DNA from: Brotaphodocola faecis
GTDB taxonomy: Bacteria; Bacillota; Clostridia; Lachnospirales; Lachnospiraceae
Assembly: GCF_040096075.1 (NCBI RefSeq)
Contig: NZ_JBBMFJ010000012.1
Location: 22,786-86,785, forward strand
Length of the DNA stretch: 64,000 bases
Direction: 5' to 3'
The notes under the pieces are model-generated. The model had not been told where the DNA came from and made no database searches. It was given only the letters and a program-made list of their open reading frames with translations. Below, in pieces: positions 53,709-60,889 of this stretch. Within the stretch, counting starts at the first letter, position 1, and every line of letters starts with the position of its first letter. Made by a program: the position numbers and the translations under genes.

Positions 53709-54368
53709 CTATTGTGAAACATCGGATTTTGCTTCTGTATTATCTGAAAGATCAGTAGTTTTGTATTCTGGCCTTGTTTGAGCTGATAAGCGATCCAATA
53801 GAATATCGGTGGTGTTAGAAGGAATATGTATTCGTTCTTTTTTCATCAGTGTTCGAGCTTTTTGATTTGTTTCATAATCGCGATCCCCTTTTTCAAAAAT
53901 GGAGCAACAAAGAAAATCACATTTTAATTCACCTTGCGCATTTGCCTTGATGATAAAGATGAAATTATCAACACTAAAATGGCTGGATATTAAATAATCT
54001 GCTTTAATGCCTGTGATGAAAGGATACATGCGTGGCATGTATGAATATAAATTAAATTTGTTATCAAGGGATTCTTTCAAGTGAACTAAAGCTTCAAGTC
54101 GAGGTTTTATCATCTCTTCGTACTGGGCTGCTTTTTGAACTTTTTCAAATAGTATTTTACTCTCAAGAATTCTATCAGCAATTTTGGCAGAAGAATAATT
54201 TGGAAGAGAGAGATCTTTCATATACTGGAAACCAGCTAAATGCGGATAATCTTCCAGAGAAAAGGTAAGATTAATTGGATGCAGCTGTTTCTTATAGCCA
54301 TATGTAAACAAATATCTATATTCAGTTATTTCTTTCCAGGCTTGTGCAGACTGTTGTAATAGATCCAT
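53709..54368 (-). CDS. PBECR4-like nuclease domain protein (putative toxin)
   Basis: ATG 54368 follows AAAGGACAAG and gives 219 residues (a TTG at 54389 would add seven but lies in the terminator tail). The region YKKQLHPINLTFSLEDYPHL, then AGFQYMKDL, DRILESKILFEKVQ, MIKPRLEALVHLKESLD and ADYLISSHFSVDNFIFIIKA fits the PBECR4 family (phage-Barnase-EndoU-ColicinE5/D-RelE-like nuclease 4). These are predicted RNases from toxin and phage systems. The last ~30 residues are disordered. A separate strong promoter, structured RNA and terminator lie immediately upstream. It is intact amid broken genes. Nuclease activity is inferred from the family. Confidence 0.65.
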   Translation of the reverse strand: MDLLQQSAQAWKEITEYRYLFTYGYKKQLHPINLTFSLEDYPHLAGFQYMKDLSLPNYSSAKIADRILESKILFEKVQKAAQYEEMIKPRLEALVHLKESLDNKFNLYSYMPRMYPFITGIKADYLISSHFSVDNFIFIIKANAQGELKCDFLCCSIFEKGDRDYETNQKARTLMKKERIHIPSNTTDILLDRLSAQTRPEYKTTDLSDNTEAKSDVSQ

Positions 54369-54389
54369 ATTATATCTTGTCCTTTGCAA

Positions 54390-54563
54390 AAAATAAAGGA
54401 CCCTGCCAATGCAAGGCCCTTAAAAAGCGTTTTCATTCAGTTCCGAAGAACCTATTCGGTTTGAGGTTATCGCATAACCCAAGGTCAGGCTCCACAACCG
54501 GCTGCATGCCGACACAGTCAATTGCTTCAACACCACGATAGCTGGTCAACGCCGCTATCCTCT
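54390..54563 (-). ncRNA. Structured ~170-nt RNA upstream of the nuclease gene
   Basis: The promoter at 54570-54597 would start an RNA near 54563. It has no open frame of note. It contains a GATAGC/GCTATC hairpin (54559-54537), a CGGC/GCCG hairpin within CAATTG...CGGTTG (about 54513-54491), a GGTTAT-GCG-ATAACC hairpin (about 54479-54465), and a CCGAA/TTCGG or GTTC-TTCG-GAAC hairpin (about 54458-54440). A terminator ends it: AAGGGCCTTGC with GCAGGGTCCTT (54421-54396) and TATTTTTT. The end is ~22 bases before the nuclease ATG. This is the arrangement of type III antitoxin RNAs, although no tandem repeat is present. Confidence 0.7.
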
Positions 54564-54569
54564 AACTTC

Positions 54570-54597
54570 ATTATATCACAAAAATACTCGTAGTCAA
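54570..54597 (-). promoter_or_regulatory. Strong promoter for the structured RNA
   Basis: On the minus strand TTGACT (54597-54592), a 16-base spacer and TATAAT (54575-54570) with a TGA extension form a near-consensus sigma-A promoter with an extended -10. Confidence 0.85.
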
Positions 54598-54709
54598 CAG
54601 AAAACGAGTTTTTGAGGAACACTATTTGCTTCGTGTTCTTAATTATTATATGTAGAAATAATGGTTTTGACAATAGAAAATATTGGAACTTGAGAGAGGA
54701 GAAATTCCG

Positions 54710-54798
54710 ATGGCGGGAAGAAGCCAAAGCCTACAGCTGTGAAGAAGCTGTAAGGTAATCCAGGTAAGAGAAAATTGAATACGAAAGAGCCAGTTCCA
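54710..54798 (+). pseudogene. P27-family phage terminase small subunit, N-terminal fragment
   Basis: ATG 54710 follows GAGAGGAGAAA. After MAGR a frameshift leads to KPTAVKKL, a TAA (in place of CAA), then GNPGKRKLNTKEPVPAR. This is the conserved N-terminus of P27 terminase small subunits. It passes in frame straight into a VirB4 fragment. Confidence 0.75.
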
Positions 54799-54799
54799 G

Positions 54800-54952
54800 C
54801 ACGTTATGATGTGGAGCTCAATATGACCTCTGGAGCAATCCCACTTTCCATGGAGGCGGATTTTCTTTTGCCTTTGTGTGAGTTGGTGGCTGGCGGCAAG
54901 GAGGGCTTGCAGCCCATTGAAAAGACGGTTATTGACCGTTGTGTGATTTGGC
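54800..54952 (+). pseudogene. VirB4-family ATPase, internal fragment
   Basis: YDVELNMTSGAIPLSMEADF, then LLPLCELVAGGKEGLQPIEK and TVIDRC match the mid/C-terminal region of Gram-positive VirB4 proteins. It is separated from the N-terminal VirB4 fragment (53470-53640) by the PBECR4 unit and the terminase fragment. About 50 residues are left. Confidence 0.7.
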
Positions 54953-54999
54953 ATCACGTTGTACCTGAACGAGCACGGCTTATAAAGTACAAAAGGGCT

Positions 55000-55437
55000 T
55001 GTTTGTTTCGATAAGAGGGTATGACGATCCTATATGGGAAGCCCGCATGATCCACTCCATTCTTACCAATCCGACCTACACCAGATATTTAACCCAGGGC
55101 CGGCGCCGGGTAAAAAGCTACAAGGTACACCAGATTGAAGCTGTTCCACATGAGAAATGGCTGGAAGCGGCAGGAACGCATGAGGCCATTATCGACTATG
55201 AAACTTTCGATTAAGGTACAGGCTCTCTTAAAACGAGATACCCGTACTTCCCCGAAAGGACGAGAGGTACATTTATTCAGCGTTTTTCTGAAATGTGCCG
55301 AGTGCGGGCGATCCATTACTTGATGCGTTGGCAAGAAAAACAATGTATATTATTCTTGTTTAACCTACAAGACTGTTCCCGGACAGCCGGCACCATGCAC
55401 TCAATCAAGCATGAGTGGCTAGAGGCTGCTGTTGTCG
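55000..55437 (+). pseudogene. Large serine recombinase, C-terminal fragment with lesions
   Basis: MIHSILTNPTYTRYLTQGRR, then RVKSYKVHQIEAVPHEKWLE, AIIDYETFD, a stop/frameshift near 55210, and KVQALLKRDTRTSPKGREVH and FLKCAECGRSIT belong to the recombinase and zinc-ribbon domains of large serine recombinases. A further shift leads to TMHSIKHEWLEAAV, where it fuses to a lyase fragment. The catalytic resolvase domain is missing. Such enzymes often mark the end of integrative elements. Confidence 0.8.
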
Positions 55438-56030
55438 GACCATATTATATAGGAACAGATGATGCCGGAGTAGAAGAGTATTATGATTATGTAGCCGAAC
55501 GAATTAATGGTAATATCATTCTTTATAATTTTCCGGATAGAACAGGATTTGATTTGTCCGCAAATGTAATTTTGCAGCTGCTTAAAAAGCATAAAAACAT
55601 TATTGGATTAAAGGATACGTTCGGTGCTCCGTCTCACACAAGGACATTGATCGGTAGGATCAAACCGGAATATCCGGAGTTTAGAATTTATTCGGGCTAT
55701 GATGATAATTTTGCACATGTAGTCAGCAGTGGCGGGGATGGCTGTATTGCAGCATTATCTAATGTTTTCCCGAAACTTTGTTCTGAATGGGTAGATGCGG
55801 TTGAACATGGTAACATGGGGAGAACTATGGAGATTCAGCAGACGATAGATGCATTAATGGATTTTTATGCTATTTCCACTCCATTCATGCCGGCCATGAA
55901 ATATGGGCTGTCCGTAATCGGTATTCCGTTTCCGCTTACATGTAAACGACCAGCGCTTGAGGTAACAGAAGGTCAGAAACAAATGGTCAATGGGATGTTG
56001 AAAGAAATTATATCTAAAATTCAGAAATAA
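55438..56030 (+). pseudogene. DHDPS/NAL-family lyase, 5'-truncated
   Basis: From about 55438 the frame reads VGPYYIGTDDAGVEEYYDYV, then ILYNFPDRTGFDL with the catalytic Tyr, IIGLKDTFGAPSH with the Schiff-base Lys, and YSGYDDNFAHVVSSGGDGCI. This is the C-terminal two thirds of a DapA-type TIM-barrel aldolase. The first ~100 residues with the GTTGE-type substrate loop are replaced by recombinase sequence, so the barrel is incomplete and activity is unlikely. The original substrate cannot be told. Confidence 0.82.
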
Positions 56031-56061
56031 AGAAATGGTTGTCTCTGAGTTTTTTTAGAAG

Positions 56062-56132
56062 AACTTTTTTTAGGCTGATTAAGTAACTGGGCATGCTTTA
56101 GCTTAGTTCAACTTTTTCAGCCTAAAAAAGTT
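56062..56132. repeat. Long A/T-rich stem-loop
   Basis: AACTTTTTTTAGGCTG (56062-56077) pairs with CAGCCTAAAAAAGTT (56118-56132) with one bulge. It may be a terminator or an IS-end remnant. Confidence 0.55.
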
Positions 56133-56139
56133 TAAAATG

Positions 56140-56190
56140 AATAAAGCCGGTGCAGGATTTTGTGATATCCAGTACCGGCCTTATTTATTT
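56140..56190 (+). terminator. Bidirectional-type terminator
   Basis: AATAAAGCCGGT (56140-56151) pairs with ACCGGCCTTATT (56174-56185) with one mismatch, followed by TATTT. It isolates the magnesium locus from the broken genes upstream. Confidence 0.75.
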
Positions 56191-56227
56191 TGAAGAGGTG
56201 CGGTGTAGAAGTTAATTATCAATGTAA

Positions 56228-56245
56228 TCGCAAGAAAAAAGCAAG
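56228..56245 (+). promoter_or_regulatory. Direct-repeat operator before the first MgtA gene
   Basis: TCGCAAG at 56228 and AAGCAAG at 56239 place two GCAAG cores exactly 11 bases apart, the spacing used by OmpR/PhoB-type regulators. The same motif with the same spacing lies before the MgtC gene at 59550. The regulator gene lies between the two. Confidence 0.65.
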
Positions 56246-56316
56246 AATCTAAGCATGGAGTTTTTTTAAGATAATGTTATGATAAATATATTGTAGTAGA
56301 AAGGAGGCAAGCCTAT

Positions 56317-58980
56317 ATGCCTAAAACTACGCTGATTGATTGTTGTATTAAGAAATATGCTTATCGAGAAGTATCACAAATTTATCAGGAATTAAAGATA
56401 TCCGGGGAAGGACTGTCACAATCACAGGTGGAATTGATGAGGGAAAAGTATGGTATAAATAGTTTCTCGCAAAGAAGAAATGATACCATGTTACGACTAC
56501 TGCGGCATGCATTCATCAATCCATTTAATATCATTTTATTAGTTCTTGGAATCATTTCACTGGCTACAGATGTGGTTCTTGTATCGAATTTTGCCAGAAA
56601 TGCAACGACTGCGGTTATCATCTTTTCAATGATTTTGATTAGCGGAACAATCCGTTTGGTTCAGGAACTTCGTGCAAAGAATGCATCAAAACAGCTAAAC
56701 CGGCTGATACATGAAAGCGTTACTGTACGGCGTGCGGGAGAAGTGAAAGAGGTTCCAGCTGAGGAACTGGTGGTTGGAGATATTGTTCTGCTTGCGGCAG
56801 GTGATCGTGTTCCGGCTGATCTGAGACTCACCAAAGTAAGTGATCTATTTCTCTCCCAGGCAGCGATTACAGGCGAAAGTGCGATTCTGGAAAAAAATGC
56901 ACAGGCATTGAGTTACAGTAATTCGGAGTCCTTGACTCAGCTTGAAAATCTTGCATTTATGGCAACGACTGTCATCAGTGGAAAAGGTGAGGGCATTGTG
57001 CTTGCAGTCGGAAAAGACACACTATATGGTAGTTTTACGAAAGAAGATCCAGATGAAAAACAGTCTTTTCAAAAAGGAGCCAACTCTATTGCCTGGGTCA
57101 TGCTTCGTTTTATTGCAGTATTGATTCCTATTGTATTCATACTATTGCAGATCACAGGTGGCAGATGGCTGAAATCCTTTGCCTTTGCACTGTCTGTTGC
57201 CGTTGGCTTGATGCCAGAAATGCTGCCGATGGTGATCACAGCCTGCCTTGCAAGGGGCAGCCTGAGTATGAGTAAAAAGCAGACAATCATTAAAGACATT
57301 AATGCAATGCAAGGATTTGGCAGCATGGATGTGCTCTGCATGGATAAAACAGGAACATTGACCAATGAAAGTATCCTATTGGAATACTATATGGATGTGT
57401 TGGGAAATGAAAGTTGCCAGGTATTGGATTTTGCCTTTTTAAACAGTGCGTATCATTCCGGTGTATGTAATCCAATTGATAATGCAATCCTTGCCTGTCA
57501 GACAATGCGAGGGCATGAACAGCATTTTGCTGATCTTCTCATACAGTATCGGAAAGAGGATGAAATCCCATTTGATTATTCCCGTAAGTTTGTCAGTACA
57601 CTTGTGACAGATAAAAATGGAGAGTGTCAACTTATTATGAAAGGGAATATTTCACAGATTGTGTCCCGGTGCAGTCAGGTGGAATTTCATGGCGAAATCC
57701 TTCCGATGGAAAAAGACAGAATTTCAAGCGTAGCTTCTGTAGTGGATGAGATGCAACAGGATGGAATGAAAGTAATTGCTGTTGCAAGGAAAAAGATTGA
57801 GAAACAGGATCAGATCATACAGACAGACGAAAACAATATGATCCTGATGGGATATCTTGCATTCTTTGATGCTCCGAAAAAAACAGCCAAGACATCTGTG
57901 GAGGCTCTGAAAAGGCTGAAGGTGATACCGAAAATATTAACAGGTGATCAGGCTGATGTGGCAGCGTCTATTTGCCGGAGGGTTGGAATCCCGTCAGAAA
58001 TCATATTGACTGGTGCAGATTTGGATCAGATGATGGACAATGAACTTGGCAAAGCAGTAGAAAATATTCATGTATTTGCAGAATTAACACCAGGGCAGAA
58101 AGTCCGTATTGTTTCTGCTTTAAGGCAAAATGGGCATACCGTAGGTTTTCTGGGAGATGGAATTAATGATATCCCAGCTCTTTGTGAATCGAATGTTGGT
58201 ATTTCAGTAGATACAGCGGTAGATGCAGCGAAAGATGCAGCGGATGTCGTATTGCTTCAAAAGGATTTAGGGGTATTAGAGCAGGGAATTCTGGAAGGGC
58301 GTAAAACATTTACAAACATGCTCAAATACATTAAGATTACGGCAAGTTCTAATTTTGGCAATATTTTTTCTATCGTATGTGCAAGTGCCTTTTTACCGTT
58401 TTTGCCGATGACATCTTTGCAGATATTATTATTAAACCTGCTATATGATATTTTATGTATCATCCTTCCGTGGGATAATGTGGATGAGGAAGAAACACTA
58501 TCTCCAAGAGACTGGTCTGGAAAGACATTGGGACGGTTTATGTTGTTTTTTGGTCCTATCAGTTCATTGTTTGATATTGTGACATTTTTATTTTTGTATT
58601 ATATTCTCTGTCCGATGCTTTGTGGCGGAGCAACGTATTTAAATCTTACAGATTCTGTGCTGCAGTCTCAGTACATTGCTTTATTTCAGACAGGATGGTT
58701 TTTGGAATCCATGTGGACACAGGTATTGATCCTTCATTTCCTTCGGACAAGGAAGATACCATTTGTACAGAGCAGTCCTTCCATTCCGGTTGTTTGTACG
58801 ACCTTTGCAGGAATTATTACCTTTACTGCACTTACTTTTACCAAAAGCGCAGGTGTTATTGGATTGACGAAATTGCCAATCATGTATTTCCTGTTTTTAT
58901 TTGTTGTAGTCTTACTCTATATGCTTCTGACTACGGTAGTCAAGATTGTTTATCAAAAGAAATATCATGAGCTGATCTGA
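56317..58980 (+). CDS. mgtA: P-type IIIB ATPase, MgtA-like magnesium transporter
   Basis: AAGGAGG precedes ATG 56317. The 887-residue protein has AAITGESAI (A-domain TGES), VGLMPEMLPMVITACLARG (membrane ion site), DVLCMDKTGTLTNES (phosphorylated Asp ~344), ILTGDQADVAA, FLGDGINDIPALCESNVGIS (hinge GDGIND) and about ten membrane helices, four of them after the P-domain. Length and motifs fit the MgtA/MgtB class, which imports Mg2+ down its gradient at the cost of ATP. The hinge reads GDGINDIPALCES rather than the commoner GDGINDAPALRAA. It leads the magnesium locus and is followed by the regulator gene after 16 bases. Confidence 0.92.
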   Translation: MPKTTLIDCCIKKYAYREVSQIYQELKISGEGLSQSQVELMREKYGINSFSQRRNDTMLRLLRHAFINPFNIILLVLGIISLATDVVLVSNFARNATTAVIIFSMILISGTIRLVQELRAKNASKQLNRLIHESVTVRRAGEVKEVPAEELVVGDIVLLAAGDRVPADLRLTKVSDLFLSQAAITGESAILEKNAQALSYSNSESLTQLENLAFMATTVISGKGEGIVLAVGKDTLYGSFTKEDPDEKQSFQKGANSIAWVMLRFIAVLIPIVFILLQITGGRWLKSFAFALSVAVGLMPEMLPMVITACLARGSLSMSKKQTIIKDINAMQGFGSMDVLCMDKTGTLTNESILLEYYMDVLGNESCQVLDFAFLNSAYHSGVCNPIDNAILACQTMRGHEQHFADLLIQYRKEDEIPFDYSRKFVSTLVTDKNGECQLIMKGNISQIVSRCSQVEFHGEILPMEKDRISSVASVVDEMQQDGMKVIAVARKKIEKQDQIIQTDENNMILMGYLAFFDAPKKTAKTSVEALKRLKVIPKILTGDQADVAASICRRVGIPSEIILTGADLDQMMDNELGKAVENIHVFAELTPGQKVRIVSALRQNGHTVGFLGDGINDIPALCESNVGISVDTAVDAAKDAADVVLLQKDLGVLEQGILEGRKTFTNMLKYIKITASSNFGNIFSIVCASAFLPFLPMTSLQILLLNLLYDILCIILPWDNVDEEETLSPRDWSGKTLGRFMLFFGPISSLFDIVTFLFLYYILCPMLCGGATYLNLTDSVLQSQYIALFQTGWFLESMWTQVLILHFLRTRKIPFVQSSPSIPVVCTTFAGIITFTALTFTKSAGVIGLTKLPIMYFLFLFVVVLLYMLLTTVVKIVYQKKYHELI

Positions 58981-58996
58981 AAGGAGGGAAACCATC

Positions 58997-59500
58997 GTGA
59001 AAAAGAATATCAGTGTTATTTCCATGGATTCTGTCCTGCAGGAATGGCTCCTTCAAAAGCTGATCAAAGAACCACCAGAAAGCGACAGTGCGAAAGAACT
59101 GCTTTCCGGTATCTATGATATGGTGAGTGGCGAGGTAAATTCATTGCTACTCAGCACTGTAAAGAATTCAGAAATTGCATCTCTCAATCTTTCGGATGAG
59201 ATGAAAATTGGGGAATTAGTGATCAATCCGAAAAGCAGGAGCGTTACCAGAATGGGCCAAGCGGTTTCCCTGACTCCTAAGGAGTTTGATATCCTGTATT
59301 TCCTGGCGGAAAACAGAGGAGAAGTATTTACAAAAGAGCAGATCTATAAGGCGGTATGGTCTGAAAATTATCTATTAGATGACAGTAATATCATGGCATT
59401 TATTCGAAAATTGCGAAAGAAGATTGAACCGAATCCGGATGAACCAAAGTATATACTTACGATTTGGGGGATCGGATATAAATTTAATGATAAGGTGTAA
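58997..59500 (+). CDS. OmpR/PhoB-type DNA-binding regulator lacking a receiver domain
   Basis: GTG 58997 follows AAGGAGGG. The C-terminal ~95 residues are a trans_reg_C winged helix (LVINPKSRSVTRMGQAVSLT, PKEFDILYFLAENRGEVF, EQIYKAVW, NIMAFIRKLRKKIEP, ILTIWGIGYKF). The N-terminal ~65 residues are short and helical with no Asp pocket, so no phosphoryl-receiver domain is present and no histidine kinase gene adjoins. It probably controls the two flanking transporter units through the 11-bp direct repeats. The signal it senses is unknown. Confidence 0.88.
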   Translation: MKKNISVISMDSVLQEWLLQKLIKEPPESDSAKELLSGIYDMVSGEVNSLLLSTVKNSEIASLNLSDEMKIGELVINPKSRSVTRMGQAVSLTPKEFDILYFLAENRGEVFTKEQIYKAVWSENYLLDDSNIMAFIRKLRKKIEPNPDEPKYILTIWGIGYKFNDKV

Positions 59501-59549
59501 AACAGGCGGGCTGAAAGCAGTCCGCTTTGTTTTTGTAATTCTTGCTAAA

Positions 59550-59567
59550 TCGCAAGGGAATCGCAAG
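59550..59567 (+). promoter_or_regulatory. Direct-repeat operator before mgtC
   Basis: TCGCAAG occurs at 59550-59556 and again at 59561-59567, start-to-start 11 bases. An inverted CTTGC lies at 59541. It falls in the gap between the regulator and MgtC genes. Confidence 0.7.
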
Positions 59568-59633
59568 ATTTTGATCATATGATTCTCCTTGCTTTTTTTG
59601 TATTCTGTAAGAGGTCGAAGGGAGGCGGTATGT

Positions 59634-60311
59634 ATGGTATATACAGATTTTGTTTTAAGAATTTCCTTATCCGTGTTACTTGGATTTTTCATCGGACTGG
59701 AAAGGCAGTTGACCGGGCATCCGGCGGGAATACGGATTAATGTTCTGATCTGTATGGGAACCAGTTTTTTTACTTTATTTCCAATGCTTTATGGTTCCGA
59801 TCAGGTGTTTCGTGTAGGAAGCAGCATTATTTCCGGTGTTGGATTCTTATGTAGCGGTGTGATTTTTAAAGACAGCGGTACAGTAAGAGGAATGAATACA
59901 GCAGCAACACTTTGGTGTACAGCAGCAATTGGCATTCTAGCCAGCACAGGAATGTTTACAATGGCAGTCTCCGCAGCAGGCATTTTGATCGGTTCGAATT
60001 TAATCCTGCGTCCGCTTGCAAGAAAGCTGAATCCGATTGCTGTCGGAGATGAATCTGAAAAAGAATACTGCATCACAGTACTTTGTCAGGAAGATGCAGA
60101 ACAGGAAATACGACTTTTACTGATCAGCAGCAATTCCAGCAAAACCTTATATCTGAATCATCTGGAAAGTGGAGATGTTGTGGGGGATAAAGTCGAGATC
60201 ATAGCGAAGTATTGTTCTGCGGGAAAACCGAAAGGCAATGTTCTGGAAGGTATTGTCGGTCAGGCATTGGAACTTCCGGAAGTAATCAGTGCAGGTTGGG
60301 AGGTGTTGTAA
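59634..60311 (+). CDS. mgtC: MgtC/SapB-family membrane protein
   Basis: ATG 59634 follows GGGAGG and gives 225 residues. The conserved MgtC core is clear: LLGFFIGLERQLTGHPAGIR, FRVGSSIISGVGFLCSGVIF, VRGMNTAATLWCTAAIGILA and five membrane helices up to ~residue 140. A soluble ACT-like C-terminal domain follows (EYCITVLCQEDAEQEIRLLL). In other bacteria MgtC modulates membrane potential and ATP synthase during Mg2+ shortage. It is the first gene of the second unit under the 59550 repeat. Confidence 0.92.
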   Translation: MVYTDFVLRISLSVLLGFFIGLERQLTGHPAGIRINVLICMGTSFFTLFPMLYGSDQVFRVGSSIISGVGFLCSGVIFKDSGTVRGMNTAATLWCTAAIGILASTGMFTMAVSAAGILIGSNLILRPLARKLNPIAVGDESEKEYCITVLCQEDAEQEIRLLLISSNSSKTLYLNHLESGDVVGDKVEIIAKYCSAGKPKGNVLEGIVGQALELPEVISAGWEVL

Positions 60312-60557
60312 TTGAAAAAAATCAAAAGTGAAAGATGGGTATTTTTTTTCATTCTTTATATTTTCTTCACTGCAGTATGCAGTTGTGTGAGCCTTATATT
60401 TCCGACTCACCAAATTTGGGTGATACAGGCCTGGCATCAAATAACTGTTATTGTTTGGATTTTTTTAGCAGTTACAATGATGAAATTGCTTATCAGACTT
60501 CAGAAAATAAATAAACTCATAACGAGAGGAATCAATGAAAGGAGAAGAAAACCATGA
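60312..60557 (+). CDS. Small two-helix membrane protein (TTG start)
   Basis: TTG at 60312 directly follows the MgtC stop codon, with GGGAGG eight bases upstream, which decides this start. The 81-residue product has two hydrophobic helices (WVFFFILYIFFTAVCSCVSL and ITVIVWIFLAVTMMKLLI) and a basic tail (RGINERRRKP). It overlaps the next gene by four bases. It is probably a small accessory of the transporter unit. Family not recognised. Confidence 0.65.
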   Translation: MKKIKSERWVFFFILYIFFTAVCSCVSLIFPTHQIWVIQAWHQITVIVWIFLAVTMMKLLIRLQKINKLITRGINERRRKP

Positions 60558-60865
60558 ATGTAACCTGTATCTTTTTTGGTGTCATTTTCACGATTACCGG
60601 TTTTATGTTTGCATGTGGAAAAGGCCATATTCATTTCTCTTCCTGGAAAAACATGACGCAGGAAGAGAAGGAAAAGATTAAAATTGTGCCGCTTTGTCGT
60701 AATATTGGTGAAGTCATTGTATTAAACGGTCTGATTTTTCTGCTGAAAGGTCTATGGCTAGGCTTTGAAAATCACTGGTTTGTGACTGCTATGATCGCAT
60801 GGTTTATTGTGGCGGGATTTGATCTTTGGTATATCGAGAAAAGTGATCGATATTATAAAAAATAA
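60554..60865 (+). CDS. DUF3784-family small membrane protein
   Basis: This 103-residue protein has the DUF3784 look: an N-terminal helix (IFFGVIFTITGFMFACGKGH), a soluble WKNMTQEEKEKIKIVPLCRN loop and two more helices, ending IEKSDRYYKK. The start overlaps the preceding stop (ATGA), so translation is coupled. It lies 24 bases before the second MgtA. Function of the family is unknown; the position suggests a helper in ion transport. Confidence 0.75.
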   Translation: MNVTCIFFGVIFTITGFMFACGKGHIHFSSWKNMTQEEKEKIKIVPLCRNIGEVIVLNGLIFLLKGLWLGFENHWFVTAMIAWFIVAGFDLWYIEKSDRYYKK

Positions 60866-60889
60866 TTGCAAAACAAGGAGGTAAGACCA

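Noticed and set aside
54344..54541. Plus-strand 65-codon frame across the structured RNA
   Set aside because: It has no ribosome site, its composition is not protein-like, and strong promoter and terminator signals point to a minus-strand RNA.
56191..56316. M-box (ykoK) magnesium riboswitch before the MgtA gene
   Set aside because: The leader is only ~125 bases with no matching helices; the direct-repeat operator is a better explanation.
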